Shown here: positions 15,773 through 24,992 of the stretch, piece after piece | How positions within the stretch are numbered: the first letter of the stretch is position 1 | Layout of the letters: every line of letters starts with the position of its first letter | Assembly (NCBI GenBank): GCA_004791255.1 | Contig: SRUQ01000007.1 | Coordinates: 124,001-188,000 of the forward strand | Direction of reading: 5' to 3' | Length of the DNA stretch: 64,000 nt | Origin: a bacterium M00.F.Ca.ET.205.01.1.1 | GTDB taxonomy: Bacteria > Pseudomonadota > Alphaproteobacteria > Rhizobiales > Rhizobiaceae | Notes under the pieces: generated by a model | Databases searched by the model: none | Told to the model about the DNA's origin: nothing | Seen by the model: only the letters and a program-made list of their open reading frames with translations | Position numbers and translations under genes: made by a program

Positions 15773-18445
15773 ATGACCCCTGATTTTTCCGCGTGGTTTG
15801 CAGACAAGAGTCTTTCGACCGACTGGACTTCGCGTTTCTTTTCCCTCTGGGCCTCACTGCTCCAGTCGCGCCGGGGCGAGGCCCTCGACGTTCTGGAAAT
15901 CGGTTCCTGGGAGGGCCGGTCGGCGATCTTCTTTCTCAACTATCTCGGCAAATGCCGGCTGACCTGCATTGATACATTCAGCGGCAGTCCCGAACACGCC
16001 CTGCGCAATAAATGGAGCGACCAGCTTGCACATATGGAGCAACGCTTCGACAGCAATCTCGCCGAGTTCGGCGAACGGGTCGAGAAGATCAAAAGTCCTT
16101 CGTCCCGGGCGTTGGCCCACCTTATCACCAGCGAGCGGCGTTTCGACCTCGTCTATGTCGACGGCAGCCACCACAGTGCCGACGTCCAGTTGGATGCCGT
16201 GCTTTCCTGGCCGATGGTTCGGGATGGCGGGATTGTCATTTTCGACGACTACGAATGGACTTTCTTTGCCAACGAGGTTGACCGTCCAAAACTCGGCATC
16301 GACAGCTTCCTGTCGGTGCATGCCGGCCAATACCGCGAGCTCTACCGTGGAGAACAAGTCATCATCCAGAAAATCGGCGCCGCCAAGGAGGCGCGCCCGA
16401 CAATGCCCTCGCGGCAATCGCCCGTTCCGAAGGAAGAACCCCTCAGCGAAACCAAAACCGATGGATCTGGAGACAGCGTCGAGTTTGTGCTGATTGCCGA
16501 GGCAGGCATTCTCGAAGCACAGGCCCTGCTGCTGTGCGAAAGCATAAGGTGCTTCGCCGGCTCTTATTCAAAATCCGCGATAACGGCCGTTTCGCCGAGA
16601 AGCGACCGTCGTCCCTCCCCGTCGACGCTAAGCCGGCTCAAGCAACTTGGAGTGGAGTATCTGCCGATCGAGATCGACAGTTGCTGTCCGCAATACGGCC
16701 CCTCATACCGGGTACATTCGCTTGCCCATGTCGAGAGACGGGCCGGACCGCCGGTCATCATCCAGCTTGATAGCGATGCGATATTCGTCGCCGAGCCCGA
16801 CTTTTCGTTGGGCACAAACTCCGCCGCTGCCCGCCCGGTGGACGTAAAGGGGATGTGTACGACAGGCGCCGGCGACCCATTCGACGCTTACTGGAGAGAG
16901 CTATGCGCCCTTGCCGGTGTCGACTACGAGCACCTGCCTGTCGTGCGCACGAGCGTCGACAACCTGGCTGTGCGTGCCAGCTACAATGCCGGGCTCATCG
17001 CCGCAAGAAGGGCGTGTGGCCTGTTTCAGCGCACTGAAGACATTCTCAAGAAGCTGGTGGCAGCCGATATGAAGCCATGGGCCGGCGCCGAACCCGCCTA
17101 TAGCACCGGGACCGGCGTGCTGCAGGGAGACGCTACCGCCTTCTGGGGCACGAGCCAGGCAGCCTTCTCACTGGCGGCTGTCGCCGGCAACCATTCCGTG
17201 CGGCTTTTGCCGGCCACCCATAACTTTCCGCTTCACGGCTTCAATCCGGCCACAGCGCCGAATCCGGCCCAGTTGGTCCATATTCACTATCATGGACTGT
17301 TCAATGATGGCTCAGCCGCCGCGAACCCGCTGCTGGACGGAAGCCTGGCGCTGCCTGCGGGAATACCCGAATGGCTTGAAGCCCGGCTGCCGTTGCGGGA
17401 AGGTCAGCCACCAGCCGCGCTGATGCCCCCCTGCACGCACCATTCTCGGAGAAAAGCGATCCTGGTGCTTGGAATGCACCGCAGCGGGACCTCGGCGCTT
17501 GCCGGCACCCTCGCCGCATTGGGATCGGCCCATCCCACAAAGCCATTGCCCGCCGACCGCAACAATCCCAAAGGGTACTGGGAAAGCGCCCCGCTCAATT
17601 CAGCAAACGACGAGTTGCTCGCGGCAGCAAGCTCATCGTGGCATGACTGGCGGCCACTCAATTCGCAATGGCTGCAATCGCCGGCGGCCGAGCGTCACCG
17701 CCACAAGATCAAGGCGATCCTCGCAAGCGAATTCGGCGATGAGCCGTTGTTTTTCGTCAAGGATCCCAGGATCTGCCGGTTCGTTCCTTTCATGTCGTCG
17801 ATCCTTGCCGAAATGGAAGTCGACACGGTGGCGCTCCTGCCGTTTCGCAACCCGCTCGAGGTCGCTTACTCGCTAAAGCGGAGGGATGGATTGCCGCTGT
17901 CAAAATCCCTTTTGCTGTGGCTCAGGCACGTGCTCGAGGCGGAGCATCATTCGCGACACATGCCACGGTATTTGATCCGCCACGAAGAATTCCTGATCGA
18001 CTGGCGGAATCAAATCGACCGCGCGGCGGAGAGGACCGGCATCGTGTGGCCGACCCGCTCCGACCGGGCGTATGCCGAGATAGGGCGTTTCCTGACCGCG
18101 GAGTTGCATCATGAACGAGCTACGGCCGAGGACATGCAAAACCATTCGGAGGTAACACCGCTGATCCGCACCGCCTACGACATTCTATGTGCCATGGCAG
18201 ACAACGGCGACAGCCAGAAATTGCGCGATGAGCTGGACCTGATACGGGCAAAGTTCGATGAAAGCTGCGATGTCGTGGGGGCTGCAGCGACCGCCGACTC
18301 CGATCAGTTGCGCGGTGAGCGCGATGCACTCGCGCACGATCGCAACAATCTCCTTGCCGAACGTACCGCACTGCTCGCGTCGTACAGCTGGCGACTGACA
18401 GCCCCGTTGCGGTGGTTGCTAAGTACGTCCATGCGCCGAGGATGA
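15773..18445 (+). CDS. Methyltransferase + glycosyltransferase-like + sulfotransferase fusion
   Basis: This 890-residue protein begins behind an excellent AAGAGGAG ribosome site. Residues about 1-200 are a class I SAM methyltransferase of the methyltransferase_24/CmcI type (LEIGSWEGRSA at about 41; VYVDGSHH; IVIFDDYEW). Residues about 225-540 look like a GT-A/GT8-like transferase, with LDSDAIFV (DxD, about 331) and a late HIHYHG. Residues about 560-800 are a sulfotransferase with the PAPS loop LGMHRSGTSALAG (about 564) and KDPRICRF. The tail (about 830-890) is a coiled coil ending in SWRLTAPLRWLL, a tail common in polysaccharide-modifying transferases. It probably decorates a surface glycan; the exact acceptor is unknown. 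Confidence 0.8.
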   Translation: MTPDFSAWFADKSLSTDWTSRFFSLWASLLQSRRGEALDVLEIGSWEGRSAIFFLNYLGKCRLTCIDTFSGSPEHALRNKWSDQLAHMEQRFDSNLAEFGERVEKIKSPSSRALAHLITSERRFDLVYVDGSHHSADVQLDAVLSWPMVRDGGIVIFDDYEWTFFANEVDRPKLGIDSFLSVHAGQYRELYRGEQVIIQKIGAAKEARPTMPSRQSPVPKEEPLSETKTDGSGDSVEFVLIAEAGILEAQALLLCESIRCFAGSYSKSAITAVSPRSDRRPSPSTLSRLKQLGVEYLPIEIDSCCPQYGPSYRVHSLAHVERRAGPPVIIQLDSDAIFVAEPDFSLGTNSAAARPVDVKGMCTTGAGDPFDAYWRELCALAGVDYEHLPVVRTSVDNLAVRASYNAGLIAARRACGLFQRTEDILKKLVAADMKPWAGAEPAYSTGTGVLQGDATAFWGTSQAAFSLAAVAGNHSVRLLPATHNFPLHGFNPATAPNPAQLVHIHYHGLFNDGSAAANPLLDGSLALPAGIPEWLEARLPLREGQPPAALMPPCTHHSRRKAILVLGMHRSGTSALAGTLAALGSAHPTKPLPADRNNPKGYWESAPLNSANDELLAAASSSWHDWRPLNSQWLQSPAAERHRHKIKAILASEFGDEPLFFVKDPRICRFVPFMSSILAEMEVDTVALLPFRNPLEVAYSLKRRDGLPLSKSLLLWLRHVLEAEHHSRHMPRYLIRHEEFLIDWRNQIDRAAERTGIVWPTRSDRAYAEIGRFLTAELHHERATAEDMQNHSEVTPLIRTAYDILCAMADNGDSQKLRDELDLIRAKFDESCDVVGAAATADSDQLRGERDALAHDRNNLLAERTALLASYSWRLTAPLRWLLSTSMRRG

Positions 18446-18602
18446 GAGCAACTGCTATTCAGGCCGCCCTGCCGTTGCTTGGCAAACTGTGACCGGCTGT
18501 CAAGAAACCGTCACACGAAACCGGACTCGCCCGTGCTAGAAATCGCGGTCAGGTGCCGCCACGTGGCGCCGTCTTTCGAAACCCGCATCTGGCACCGCGC
18601 CC

Positions 18603-19601
18603 ATGGATATCGCCCTCGCCCCGGAAGGCTCCGACCTGTCGCCTTACCTGCCCGACGAGCACGGGCTGTTCTTCATCTACCACTTTACCGCCGAAGGCGT
18701 GCGGACCAAGGATGTGGCCGCCGCGCACTGGACCTGGCGCAGCTACCAGCTCTCCGACATGCGCGCCCGCCATGAAATCGGCGCCGATCGGGATTTGCCG
18801 GTGCCAGTGCGCGAGGCCTTCCTGTCCGCCAGCCATGGTTGCCACATAGACCTCGAGGACGACTGGCTCTATGGCGACCTGCCTGATTTGCGCCACGACT
18901 ATTCGGCGGAAGCCGGCGGGCTTGGTCATTTCCGTTTCGCTCTCAACGACACGATGCTGGTCGGAGCCCGCAAGCAGCCGCTGCAGTCGGTCGACAACAT
19001 CCGCAAGGCGATCGAGAACGGATCGCGCAAATTCCGCTCGCCGGCCGAGCTGATCGAGGCGGTCGTCGGCCAGTCGTTCGACGGCATGGCGGCGGAACTT
19101 TCGGGACTCGGCGACAATCTCGACGGCATCGAGGACCGCATTGTCTGCGACGCATGGCACAATGAGCGACAGGCGCTGGTCGACGCACGCCGGCATCTGG
19201 TGGTGATCCACCGCCAGATGGCGACGCTGACCAATCTGTTTCGCCACCTCGACCATTCGCACCGCAACGACCTGCCCGATTCGATCAACGACATGGCGGC
19301 GCGGCTTTCGCACCGTGCGCAGACGGTGCACTATGATGGCGAGCAGTTGCAGGCCCGCACCAGGCTTCTGCAGGACGAACTGATGGCCAAGCTGACAACC
19401 CAGTCGAACCGGCTGCTCTATGTGCTGTCGGTGATGACAGCCGTGCTGTTGCCGATGACCATCATCTCGGGCCTGTTCGGCATGAATGTCGGCGGCTTGC
19501 CACTGGTCGACACGCCAATGGGTTTCTGGGTGGTGACGGCGGTCTCGATGCTGATCGCAGGCGTGACCTATCTGTTTGTCAGGCGGCTCGGCCAGATGTA
19601 G
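18603..19601 (+). CDS. CorA/ZntB-family metal ion transporter
   Basis: This 332-residue protein has a large cytoplasmic N-terminal domain (about 1-265, with a long helical stalk around DNLDGIEDRIV...LLQDELMAKL) and two C-terminal membrane helices. The GMN selectivity motif is intact (LFGMNVGGLPL, about 292). It is closer to ZntB-like zinc transporters than to CorA magnesium channels, because the external loop continues GGLPLVDTPMGFW. It is monocistronic and convergent with the GST gene (16-bp gap). Confidence 0.9.
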   Translation: MDIALAPEGSDLSPYLPDEHGLFFIYHFTAEGVRTKDVAAAHWTWRSYQLSDMRARHEIGADRDLPVPVREAFLSASHGCHIDLEDDWLYGDLPDLRHDYSAEAGGLGHFRFALNDTMLVGARKQPLQSVDNIRKAIENGSRKFRSPAELIEAVVGQSFDGMAAELSGLGDNLDGIEDRIVCDAWHNERQALVDARRHLVVIHRQMATLTNLFRHLDHSHRNDLPDSINDMAARLSHRAQTVHYDGEQLQARTRLLQDELMAKLTTQSNRLLYVLSVMTAVLLPMTIISGLFGMNVGGLPLVDTPMGFWVVTAVSMLIAGVTYLFVRRLGQM

Positions 19602-19617
19602 GCGCGGCCCGGCGGCC

Positions 19618-20304
19618 TCACGCCGAAGCCCTGATATCCTCGATGATGGTGCCGGCGGCGCGGACCTCGGCTTCGTGATCCGGCTCGCGCCAGGTCTCGG
19701 CCAAGCCGGCCTCGTACCATTCACGCATCGCAGGCAAGGCAAGCAACTGCTCGGGATAGGCGGCGGCCGCGCCCTCGAAAGCGAGCCCGTAAGACTGCGC
19801 ACGGAACGCCACCGGGGCGAAGAAGGCATCGACGGCGGTGAAGCTGGCGCCGGCCAGGAACGGTCCGCCAAAGCGGGCAAGACCGTCGTTCCAGAGGTCG
19901 CCGAGGCGGAAGAGATCGTGCTTCAGCGCATACGGCATCGGAAACGGCTCGACCCGCAGGCCGCAGCTCATCGGGCACAGATTGCGAAGCGCGGTGAAAC
20001 TCGAATGCATTTCGGCGGCGGCGGACCGCGCCCAGGCGCGCGCCTTGGCCTCGACCGGCCACACGCCGTGGTGGCGCTCGGCCAGATATTCGGCGATGGC
20101 GAGCGAATCCCAGACCGCCCAGCCATCATCGATCAGGCACGGCACCCGGCCGCTCGGCGAGAATGGCCGGTAGAGGGTCCAGCTCGATCCCGTCGGGAAT
20201 GGCGTCAGCCGTTCCTCGAACGGAATGTCCAGCTCGCGCATCAATATCCATGGCCGCAACGACCACGAGGAATAGTTCTTGTTGGCGATATGCAGCAGGT
20301 ACAT
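19618..20304 (-). CDS. Glutathione S-transferase family protein
   Basis: This 228-residue protein has an N-terminal thioredoxin-like domain (about 1-80) with the likely active-site serine in NYSSWSLRPWILM and the cis-proline/glutathione segment GRVPCLIDDGWAVWDSLAIAEYL. An all-helical C-terminal domain follows. It would conjugate glutathione to electrophiles or act as a peroxidase in the cytoplasm. The RarD-type gene lies 9 bp upstream on the same strand, so the two genes are probably co-transcribed. Confidence 0.9.
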   Translation of the reverse strand: MYLLHIANKNYSSWSLRPWILMRELDIPFEERLTPFPTGSSWTLYRPFSPSGRVPCLIDDGWAVWDSLAIAEYLAERHHGVWPVEAKARAWARSAAAEMHSSFTALRNLCPMSCGLRVEPFPMPYALKHDLFRLGDLWNDGLARFGGPFLAGASFTAVDAFFAPVAFRAQSYGLAFEGAAAAYPEQLLALPAMREWYEAGLAETWREPDHEAEVRAAGTIIEDIRASA

Positions 20305-20313
20305 TCGAAATTC

Positions 20314-21243
20314 CTACCTTGCGGGCTGTGACGCTGCCCGCTGCCGCGCTGTCGACAACATCGACCAGGAATAGATTGCGAGGGCCGTCCAGATCAGCGC
20401 GAAGGCCACGGCCTGGGTGGTGCCGAACGGCTCGTTGAAGACCAGCACGGCAATCAGGAACACCATTGTCGGCGCGATGTATTGCATGATGCCGATCGTG
20501 GAGAGGCGCAGCAGCTTGGCGCCAAAGGCGAAAAGCAACAGCGGCACCGCGGTGACCGGACCGCAGCCGACCAGCAGCGCCGTGTCGGTCATGGTGCTGG
20601 ACACGATGTGGTCCTGGCCGGTGGCAATCAGATAGACGATGTAGCCGATTGCCGGCACCGACAGCAGAAGTACTTCGAGCAGGAAACCCTGGCTGGGGCC
20701 GATCGGCAACGTCTTGCGGAAGAAACCGTAGGCGGCGAAGGAAAAGGCCAGCGCCAGCGACACCCAGGGCAGTTTGCCGCCCTCGATGGTCAGCACCATG
20801 ACGGCGATCGCGGCCAGCGCCACTGCGGCCATCTGCAGACGGTCGAGCCGTTCGCCCAGCAGCAATGCTCCGACGACGACGCTGACCAGCGGGTTGATGT
20901 AGTAGCCGAGCGCGGTCTCGACGGTGCGGTCGACAGAAATCGCCCAGACATAGATGCCCCAGTTGACCGAAATCAGCGCCGCCGTCAGCGCCGCCATCGA
21001 GATGGTGCGGGGCGAACGGATTGCCGCCTTGAAATCAGCCGTGCGGCCGGCCCAGACCAGAACCGCGGCGGCAATCGGCACCGACCAGACAATGCGATGG
21101 GCAATGACTTCGGAAAGCGGCAGGTGGGCCACCGCCTTCATGTAGAAGGGCAGCAGCCCCCACAGGAGATAGGCGCCCAACGCCAGCAGGAAACCGCGAC
21201 GGGCGGTTGAATTCGCGTCGAGGGCAATTGCTTCTGTGGCCAT
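20314..21243 (-). CDS. rarD: RarD-type EamA family permease
   Basis: This 309-residue inner-membrane protein has ten predicted helices in two EamA repeats. The start GFLLALGAYLLWGLLPFYMKAVAHLPLSEV is diagnostic of RarD (HRIVWSV follows). E. coli RarD (chloramphenicol-sensitive protein) belongs to the drug/metabolite transporter superfamily; its true substrate is unclear. It is the first gene of a likely two-gene unit with the GST. The upstream 230 bp carry a strong GC hairpin. Confidence 0.88.
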   Translation of the reverse strand: MATEAIALDANSTARRGFLLALGAYLLWGLLPFYMKAVAHLPLSEVIAHRIVWSVPIAAAVLVWAGRTADFKAAIRSPRTISMAALTAALISVNWGIYVWAISVDRTVETALGYYINPLVSVVVGALLLGERLDRLQMAAVALAAIAVMVLTIEGGKLPWVSLALAFSFAAYGFFRKTLPIGPSQGFLLEVLLLSVPAIGYIVYLIATGQDHIVSSTMTDTALLVGCGPVTAVPLLLFAFGAKLLRLSTIGIMQYIAPTMVFLIAVLVFNEPFGTTQAVAFALIWTALAIYSWSMLSTARQRAASQPAR

Positions 21244-21327
21244 GGGCCAATGCTATGGCCCAGCAATCCCGGCAAGACCATCGCAAAGTTGTGATGGATC
21301 AATGGACTTTCGCTGATGGGTCAAGTG

Positions 21328-21349
21328 GCGGGGGCCGCGGGGCCCCCGC
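21328..21349. other. GC-rich hairpin in divergent intergenic region
   Basis: A 9-bp perfect stem (gcgggggcc / ggcccccgc) with a 4-nt loop sits between the divergent rarD and sulfotransferase genes. No T tract follows on either strand. It may be a small repeat or a regulatory dyad; the role is unknown. Confidence 0.4.
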
Positions 21350-21476
21350 TCAAGGCCACAAATCCGCTTCTGACGATCCACCCATTTATTAGAACTTTCT
21401 GTTGCTACGAGCCGCCGCCGGCAATAATATCTCCTTGGGCTTGAGGGAGTCTAGAATGACCTGATTCGGAGATCTC

Positions 21477-22343
21477 ATGTCGCGTCTGACAAGTGCTATA
21501 AAAAATAGGAAGTATACTTTCTTCCGAGCGCAGCTCAAAGTCAGGCATCATCTGGGGGACTCGGTTTCATATCGTGCTTATCGCGCCACGACAGACATCG
21601 ACTACTTCTTCCACGTCTTCCCCGAACAGAAGTTGATCTATATTGAAGTGCCAAAGGCTGGCTGCACGACAGTCAAGCGACTGCTCTCGATCTGCGCCTA
21701 CGGCGTCAATCAGGATGACCGTCCCGGGGCATACCATATACGTCAACAATCGGGACTTCTGGCCCCGAGCGACGTCGGCGTAAAGCTGTTCGAATCGTTG
21801 CTGCGCGACCCGGAGACACTGATTTTCTCCGTGGTGAGAAATCCATTCTCCAGACTGCGGTCATGTTATCTCAACAAGTTCTATGACCTCAAAATATCCG
21901 ACCCGAAAAATACCAAGCTGATCAAGCAGTTGATTGGTGACATGAGTTCGTTATCCTCATCCGATATCGAACGCGATCAGATGTCTTTCGACAGTTTCGT
22001 CAAAGGCGCATGTGCAACGGCCGCTCTTGGCAAGGATGGCCATTGGAGCCTGATGTCGGCAATAATCCCGGATTCAAGTGACTTCACGGTCGAGATCATC
22101 AAACTCGAATCCCTGGCTGAAGGCCTGACGCCTGTCCTCGACCGTCTGGGCGCCTCGGAGGAAATTCGAAGCTCGCAGGCAAAGCCGCTCAACCAGTCTG
22201 CCCCGAGGCCGGAAATCGTGTGGACGGAGCCGCTGGCCGACGCGGTCGCGCGAGCCTATGCGGAAGACTTCAGGCGGTTCGGCTACGACCCCAATTATCG
22301 CTCCGGCCGACGATCCAAAGCGGCATTTGCCGGAGCGATTTGA
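21477..22343 (+). CDS. Sulfotransferase family 2-like protein
   Basis: This 288-residue protein matches carbohydrate sulfotransferases. The 5'-phosphosulfate loop PKAGCTT (59-65) follows strand LIYIEV, and the 3'-phosphate motif appears as FSVVRNPFSRLRSCYLNKF (about 115-133). It would transfer sulfate from PAPS to a sugar. The 5' half and its promoter are clearly more AT-rich than neighbouring genes, consistent with horizontal transfer. It stands alone, so the acceptor glycan is unknown. Sulfated Nod factors or polysaccharides occur in rhizobia, but this protein does not look like NodH. Confidence 0.8.
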   Translation: MSRLTSAIKNRKYTFFRAQLKVRHHLGDSVSYRAYRATTDIDYFFHVFPEQKLIYIEVPKAGCTTVKRLLSICAYGVNQDDRPGAYHIRQQSGLLAPSDVGVKLFESLLRDPETLIFSVVRNPFSRLRSCYLNKFYDLKISDPKNTKLIKQLIGDMSSLSSSDIERDQMSFDSFVKGACATAALGKDGHWSLMSAIIPDSSDFTVEIIKLESLAEGLTPVLDRLGASEEIRSSQAKPLNQSAPRPEIVWTEPLADAVARAYAEDFRRFGYDPNYRSGRRSKAAFAGAI

Positions 22344-22375
22344 ATGACGAGGCTTCGCCCCGTCAAGGCGATCGC

Positions 22376-23992
22376 CTACTCCGCCGCCACCAGCCCAGCC
22401 ATGTCGCGGTTCTTCATCAGCTTGTAGATGATCGAATCCATCAGCGCCTGGAAGGAGGCGTCGATGATGTTTTCCGACACGCCGACCGTCCACCAGCGGG
22501 CGCCGGTGCCGTCGTACGATTCGATCAGCACGCGGGTGATCGCTTCGGTGCCGCCATTGAGGATACGCACCTTGAAATCGGCTAGCTCCATGTCGGCGAT
22601 TTCATTCTGAAATTTGCCGAGATCCTTGCGCAGCGCGATGTCGAGCGCGTTGACCGGCCCGTGGCCCTCGGCCACCGACATCTTCTCCTCGCCGTCGACC
22701 AGCACTTTGACGATCGCTTCCGAAACCGTCTTCAGCTGGCCGTTGGCGTCGAAACGGCGCTCGACCATGCAGCGGAACGAGGTGACGTTGAAGAACTCCG
22801 GCAGGCCGTGCAGCATCTTGCGGGCCAGCAGCTCGAAGGAGGCGTCGGCGCCCTCATAGGCATAGCCTTCCGCCTCGCGCTCCTTGACGACCGCAATCAG
22901 CGCGTCGAGCCGGTGGTCGTCCTTCGGCACATCGATGCCGCGTCGCTTCAGTTCGGCGAGGAAGTTCGCCTTGCCGCCCTGGTCGGAGACCATGACACGG
23001 CGCCGGTTGCCGACCGCTTCCGGCGGCACGTGCTCATAGGTCGCTGGCTCCTTGGCCAGCGCCGAGGCATGGATGCCGGCCTTGGTGGCGAAGGCGGACG
23101 AGCCGACATAGGGCGCCTGCGCTTCCGGCGCGCGGTTCAACAGCTCGTCGAAGGCGCGCGACAGGCGCGAGATGCCGGTCAGCGCTTCCGTAGAAATGCC
23201 CGTCTCGAAGCGGTCGGCGAAGGCCGGCTTCAGCGCCAGCGTCGGGACGATGGTGATCAGGTTGGCGTTGCCACAGCGCTCGCCGATGCCGTTCAGCGTG
23301 CCCTGGATCTGGCGCACGCCAGCTTCGACGGCGGCCAGCGAATTGGCCACCGCCTGGCCGGTATCGTCATGGGCATGGATGCCGAGATGGTCGCCGGGAA
23401 TGCCCGCGGCGATAACCTTCCCAACCAGGGCATGGACTTCCGAAGGCTGGGTGCCGCCATTGGTGTCGCACAGCACCACCCAGCGCGCACCGGCCTCGTA
23501 GGCGGTCTTGGCGCAGGCCAGTGCGTAATCGGGGTTGGCCTTGAAGCCGTCGAAGAAATGCTCGCAGTCAACCATCGCCTCCTTGCCGACGGCAATGGCG
23601 GCTTCGACCGAAGCCTTGATCGATTCGAGGTTCTCCTCATTGGTGCAGCCAAGCGCGACGCGCACATGATAGTCCCAGCTCTTGGCGACGAAGCAGATGG
23701 CGTCGGAGCTGGACTGGACGAGTGCCGCCAGCCCCGGATCGTTGGAGGCCGACACCCCTGCCCGCTTGGTCATGCCGAAGGCGACGAATTTGGCGCGCTC
23801 CGTGCGCTTCTGCCTGAAGAATGCAGTGTCGGTCGGGTTCGCGCCGGGATAGCCGCCCTCGACATAGTCGAGGCCGAACTCGTCCAGCAACCTGGCGATG
23901 GCAACCTTGTCCTCAACGGAAAAGTCGATGCCCGGCGTCTGCTGGCCGTCGCGAAGGGTGGTGTCGAAGAGGTAGAGGCGTTGTTTTGTCAT
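22376..23992 (-). CDS. cimA: (R)-citramalate synthase
   Basis: This 538-residue enzyme of the homocitrate/isopropylmalate synthase family has a TIM barrel (about 1-290), with LFDTTLRDGQQTPGIDFS at the N-terminus, the HAHDDTGQA metal-histidine motif, and GTLNGIGERCGNANL. A C-terminal LeuA-type regulatory domain (about 395-520) follows. It matches the cimA-type group (TIGR00977): pyruvate + acetyl-CoA to citramalate, the threonine-independent entry to isoleucine. ATG 23992 is chosen because the family start MTKQRLYLFDTTLRDG fits; the 21 upstream in-frame residues are not family-like. Confidence 0.88.
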   Translation of the reverse strand: MTKQRLYLFDTTLRDGQQTPGIDFSVEDKVAIARLLDEFGLDYVEGGYPGANPTDTAFFRQKRTERAKFVAFGMTKRAGVSASNDPGLAALVQSSSDAICFVAKSWDYHVRVALGCTNEENLESIKASVEAAIAVGKEAMVDCEHFFDGFKANPDYALACAKTAYEAGARWVVLCDTNGGTQPSEVHALVGKVIAAGIPGDHLGIHAHDDTGQAVANSLAAVEAGVRQIQGTLNGIGERCGNANLITIVPTLALKPAFADRFETGISTEALTGISRLSRAFDELLNRAPEAQAPYVGSSAFATKAGIHASALAKEPATYEHVPPEAVGNRRRVMVSDQGGKANFLAELKRRGIDVPKDDHRLDALIAVVKEREAEGYAYEGADASFELLARKMLHGLPEFFNVTSFRCMVERRFDANGQLKTVSEAIVKVLVDGEEKMSVAEGHGPVNALDIALRKDLGKFQNEIADMELADFKVRILNGGTEAITRVLIESYDGTGARWWTVGVSENIIDASFQALMDSIIYKLMKNRDMAGLVAAE

Positions 23993-24004
23993 GGCTAAGC
24001 TCGA

Positions 24005-24030
24005 AAGGCCGCGCTCCTTCAACGAGCGCG
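24005..24030 (-). terminator. Terminator after prolyl aminopeptidase gene
   Basis: On the minus strand a 7-bp perfect stem (cgcgctc / gagcgcg) with a 7-nt loop follows the stop codon at 24042 and runs into gcctttcg. It would end the cysS-to-pip operon before cimA. The T tract is short. Confidence 0.5.
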
Positions 24031-24041
24031 GGCAGGCATCG

Positions 24042-24992
24042 TCATTTCCCCGCAAACCGATCCGTCGCCCGGATCAACTGGTCGAGAATGCCGGGCTCCG
24101 AATAGGCATGGCCGGCGCCTTCGATCAGATGGAAATCCGCCTTCGGCCAGGCCTTGTGGAGGGCCCAGGCATAGCGCGCCGGACACGGCATGTCGTAGCG
24201 GCCATGGACGATGGTGCCTGGTATATCCCTGAGCTTCCACGCGTCGCGCAGCAACTGTCCCTCCTCCAGCCAGCCGGCATGGACGAAGTAATGGTTCTCG
24301 ATACGGGCAAAGGCCACCGCGTAGTCATCTTCGCCAAACTTGCCGCTGGTTTCCGGCTCCGGCAGCAGCGTGATCGTCTCGCCCTCCCACAGGCTCCAGG
24401 CAAGGGCGGCTTCGACCTGTGCTTTGCGATCGGACCCGACCAGCCGCTTGCGATAGGCCGCCATCATGTCGCCGCGCTCGGCCTCGGGGATCGGCGCCAG
24501 GAAGCGCTCCCACTTATCCGGGAACATCTCGGAGACGCCGAACTGATAGTACCATTCGAGTTCGGGCCGGGTCAGCGTGTAGATGCCGCGCACGACAAGT
24601 TCGCTGACGCGCTCGGGATGCGTCTCGGCATAGGCGAGCGCCAAGGTCGAGCCCCAGGAGCCGCCAAACACCAGCCACTTGTCGAAACCGGCCATTTCAC
24701 GCAACCGCTCGATGTCGGCGACGAGGTGCCAGGTGGTGTTGGCTTCGAGCGAGGCGTTGGGCGTCGACTTGCCGCAACCGCGCTGGTCGAACAGGATGAC
24801 GTCGTAGAGTTTCGGGTCGAACAGCCGCCGGTGTTTCGGCGAGATGGTGCCGCCGGGGCCGCCATGCAGGAATACCGCCGGCTTGGCGCCCTTGGTGCCG
24901 GAACGCTCCCAATAGATCTGGTGGCCGTCGCCGACATCGAGCATGCCGCTGTCGAAGGCTTCGATCTCGGGATAGAGGGTGCGCAAGCTCAT
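24042..24992 (-). CDS. pip: Prolyl aminopeptidase
   Basis: This 316-residue alpha/beta hydrolase of peptidase family S33 removes N-terminal proline from peptides. The oxyanion HGGPGG motif (about 44-49), the DQRGCGKS segment and the nucleophile GGSWGS (Ser about 113) are present, and the C-terminal GAGHAYSE carries the catalytic His. Length and start (LYPEIEAFDSG) fit the family exactly. It is the last gene of an operon that begins with cysS; its ATG overlaps the preceding TGA (ATGA), indicating translational coupling. Confidence 0.93.
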   Translation of the reverse strand: MSLRTLYPEIEAFDSGMLDVGDGHQIYWERSGTKGAKPAVFLHGGPGGTISPKHRRLFDPKLYDVILFDQRGCGKSTPNASLEANTTWHLVADIERLREMAGFDKWLVFGGSWGSTLALAYAETHPERVSELVVRGIYTLTRPELEWYYQFGVSEMFPDKWERFLAPIPEAERGDMMAAYRKRLVGSDRKAQVEAALAWSLWEGETITLLPEPETSGKFGEDDYAVAFARIENHYFVHAGWLEEGQLLRDAWKLRDIPGTIVHGRYDMPCPARYAWALHKAWPKADFHLIEGAGHAYSEPGILDQLIRATDRFAGK

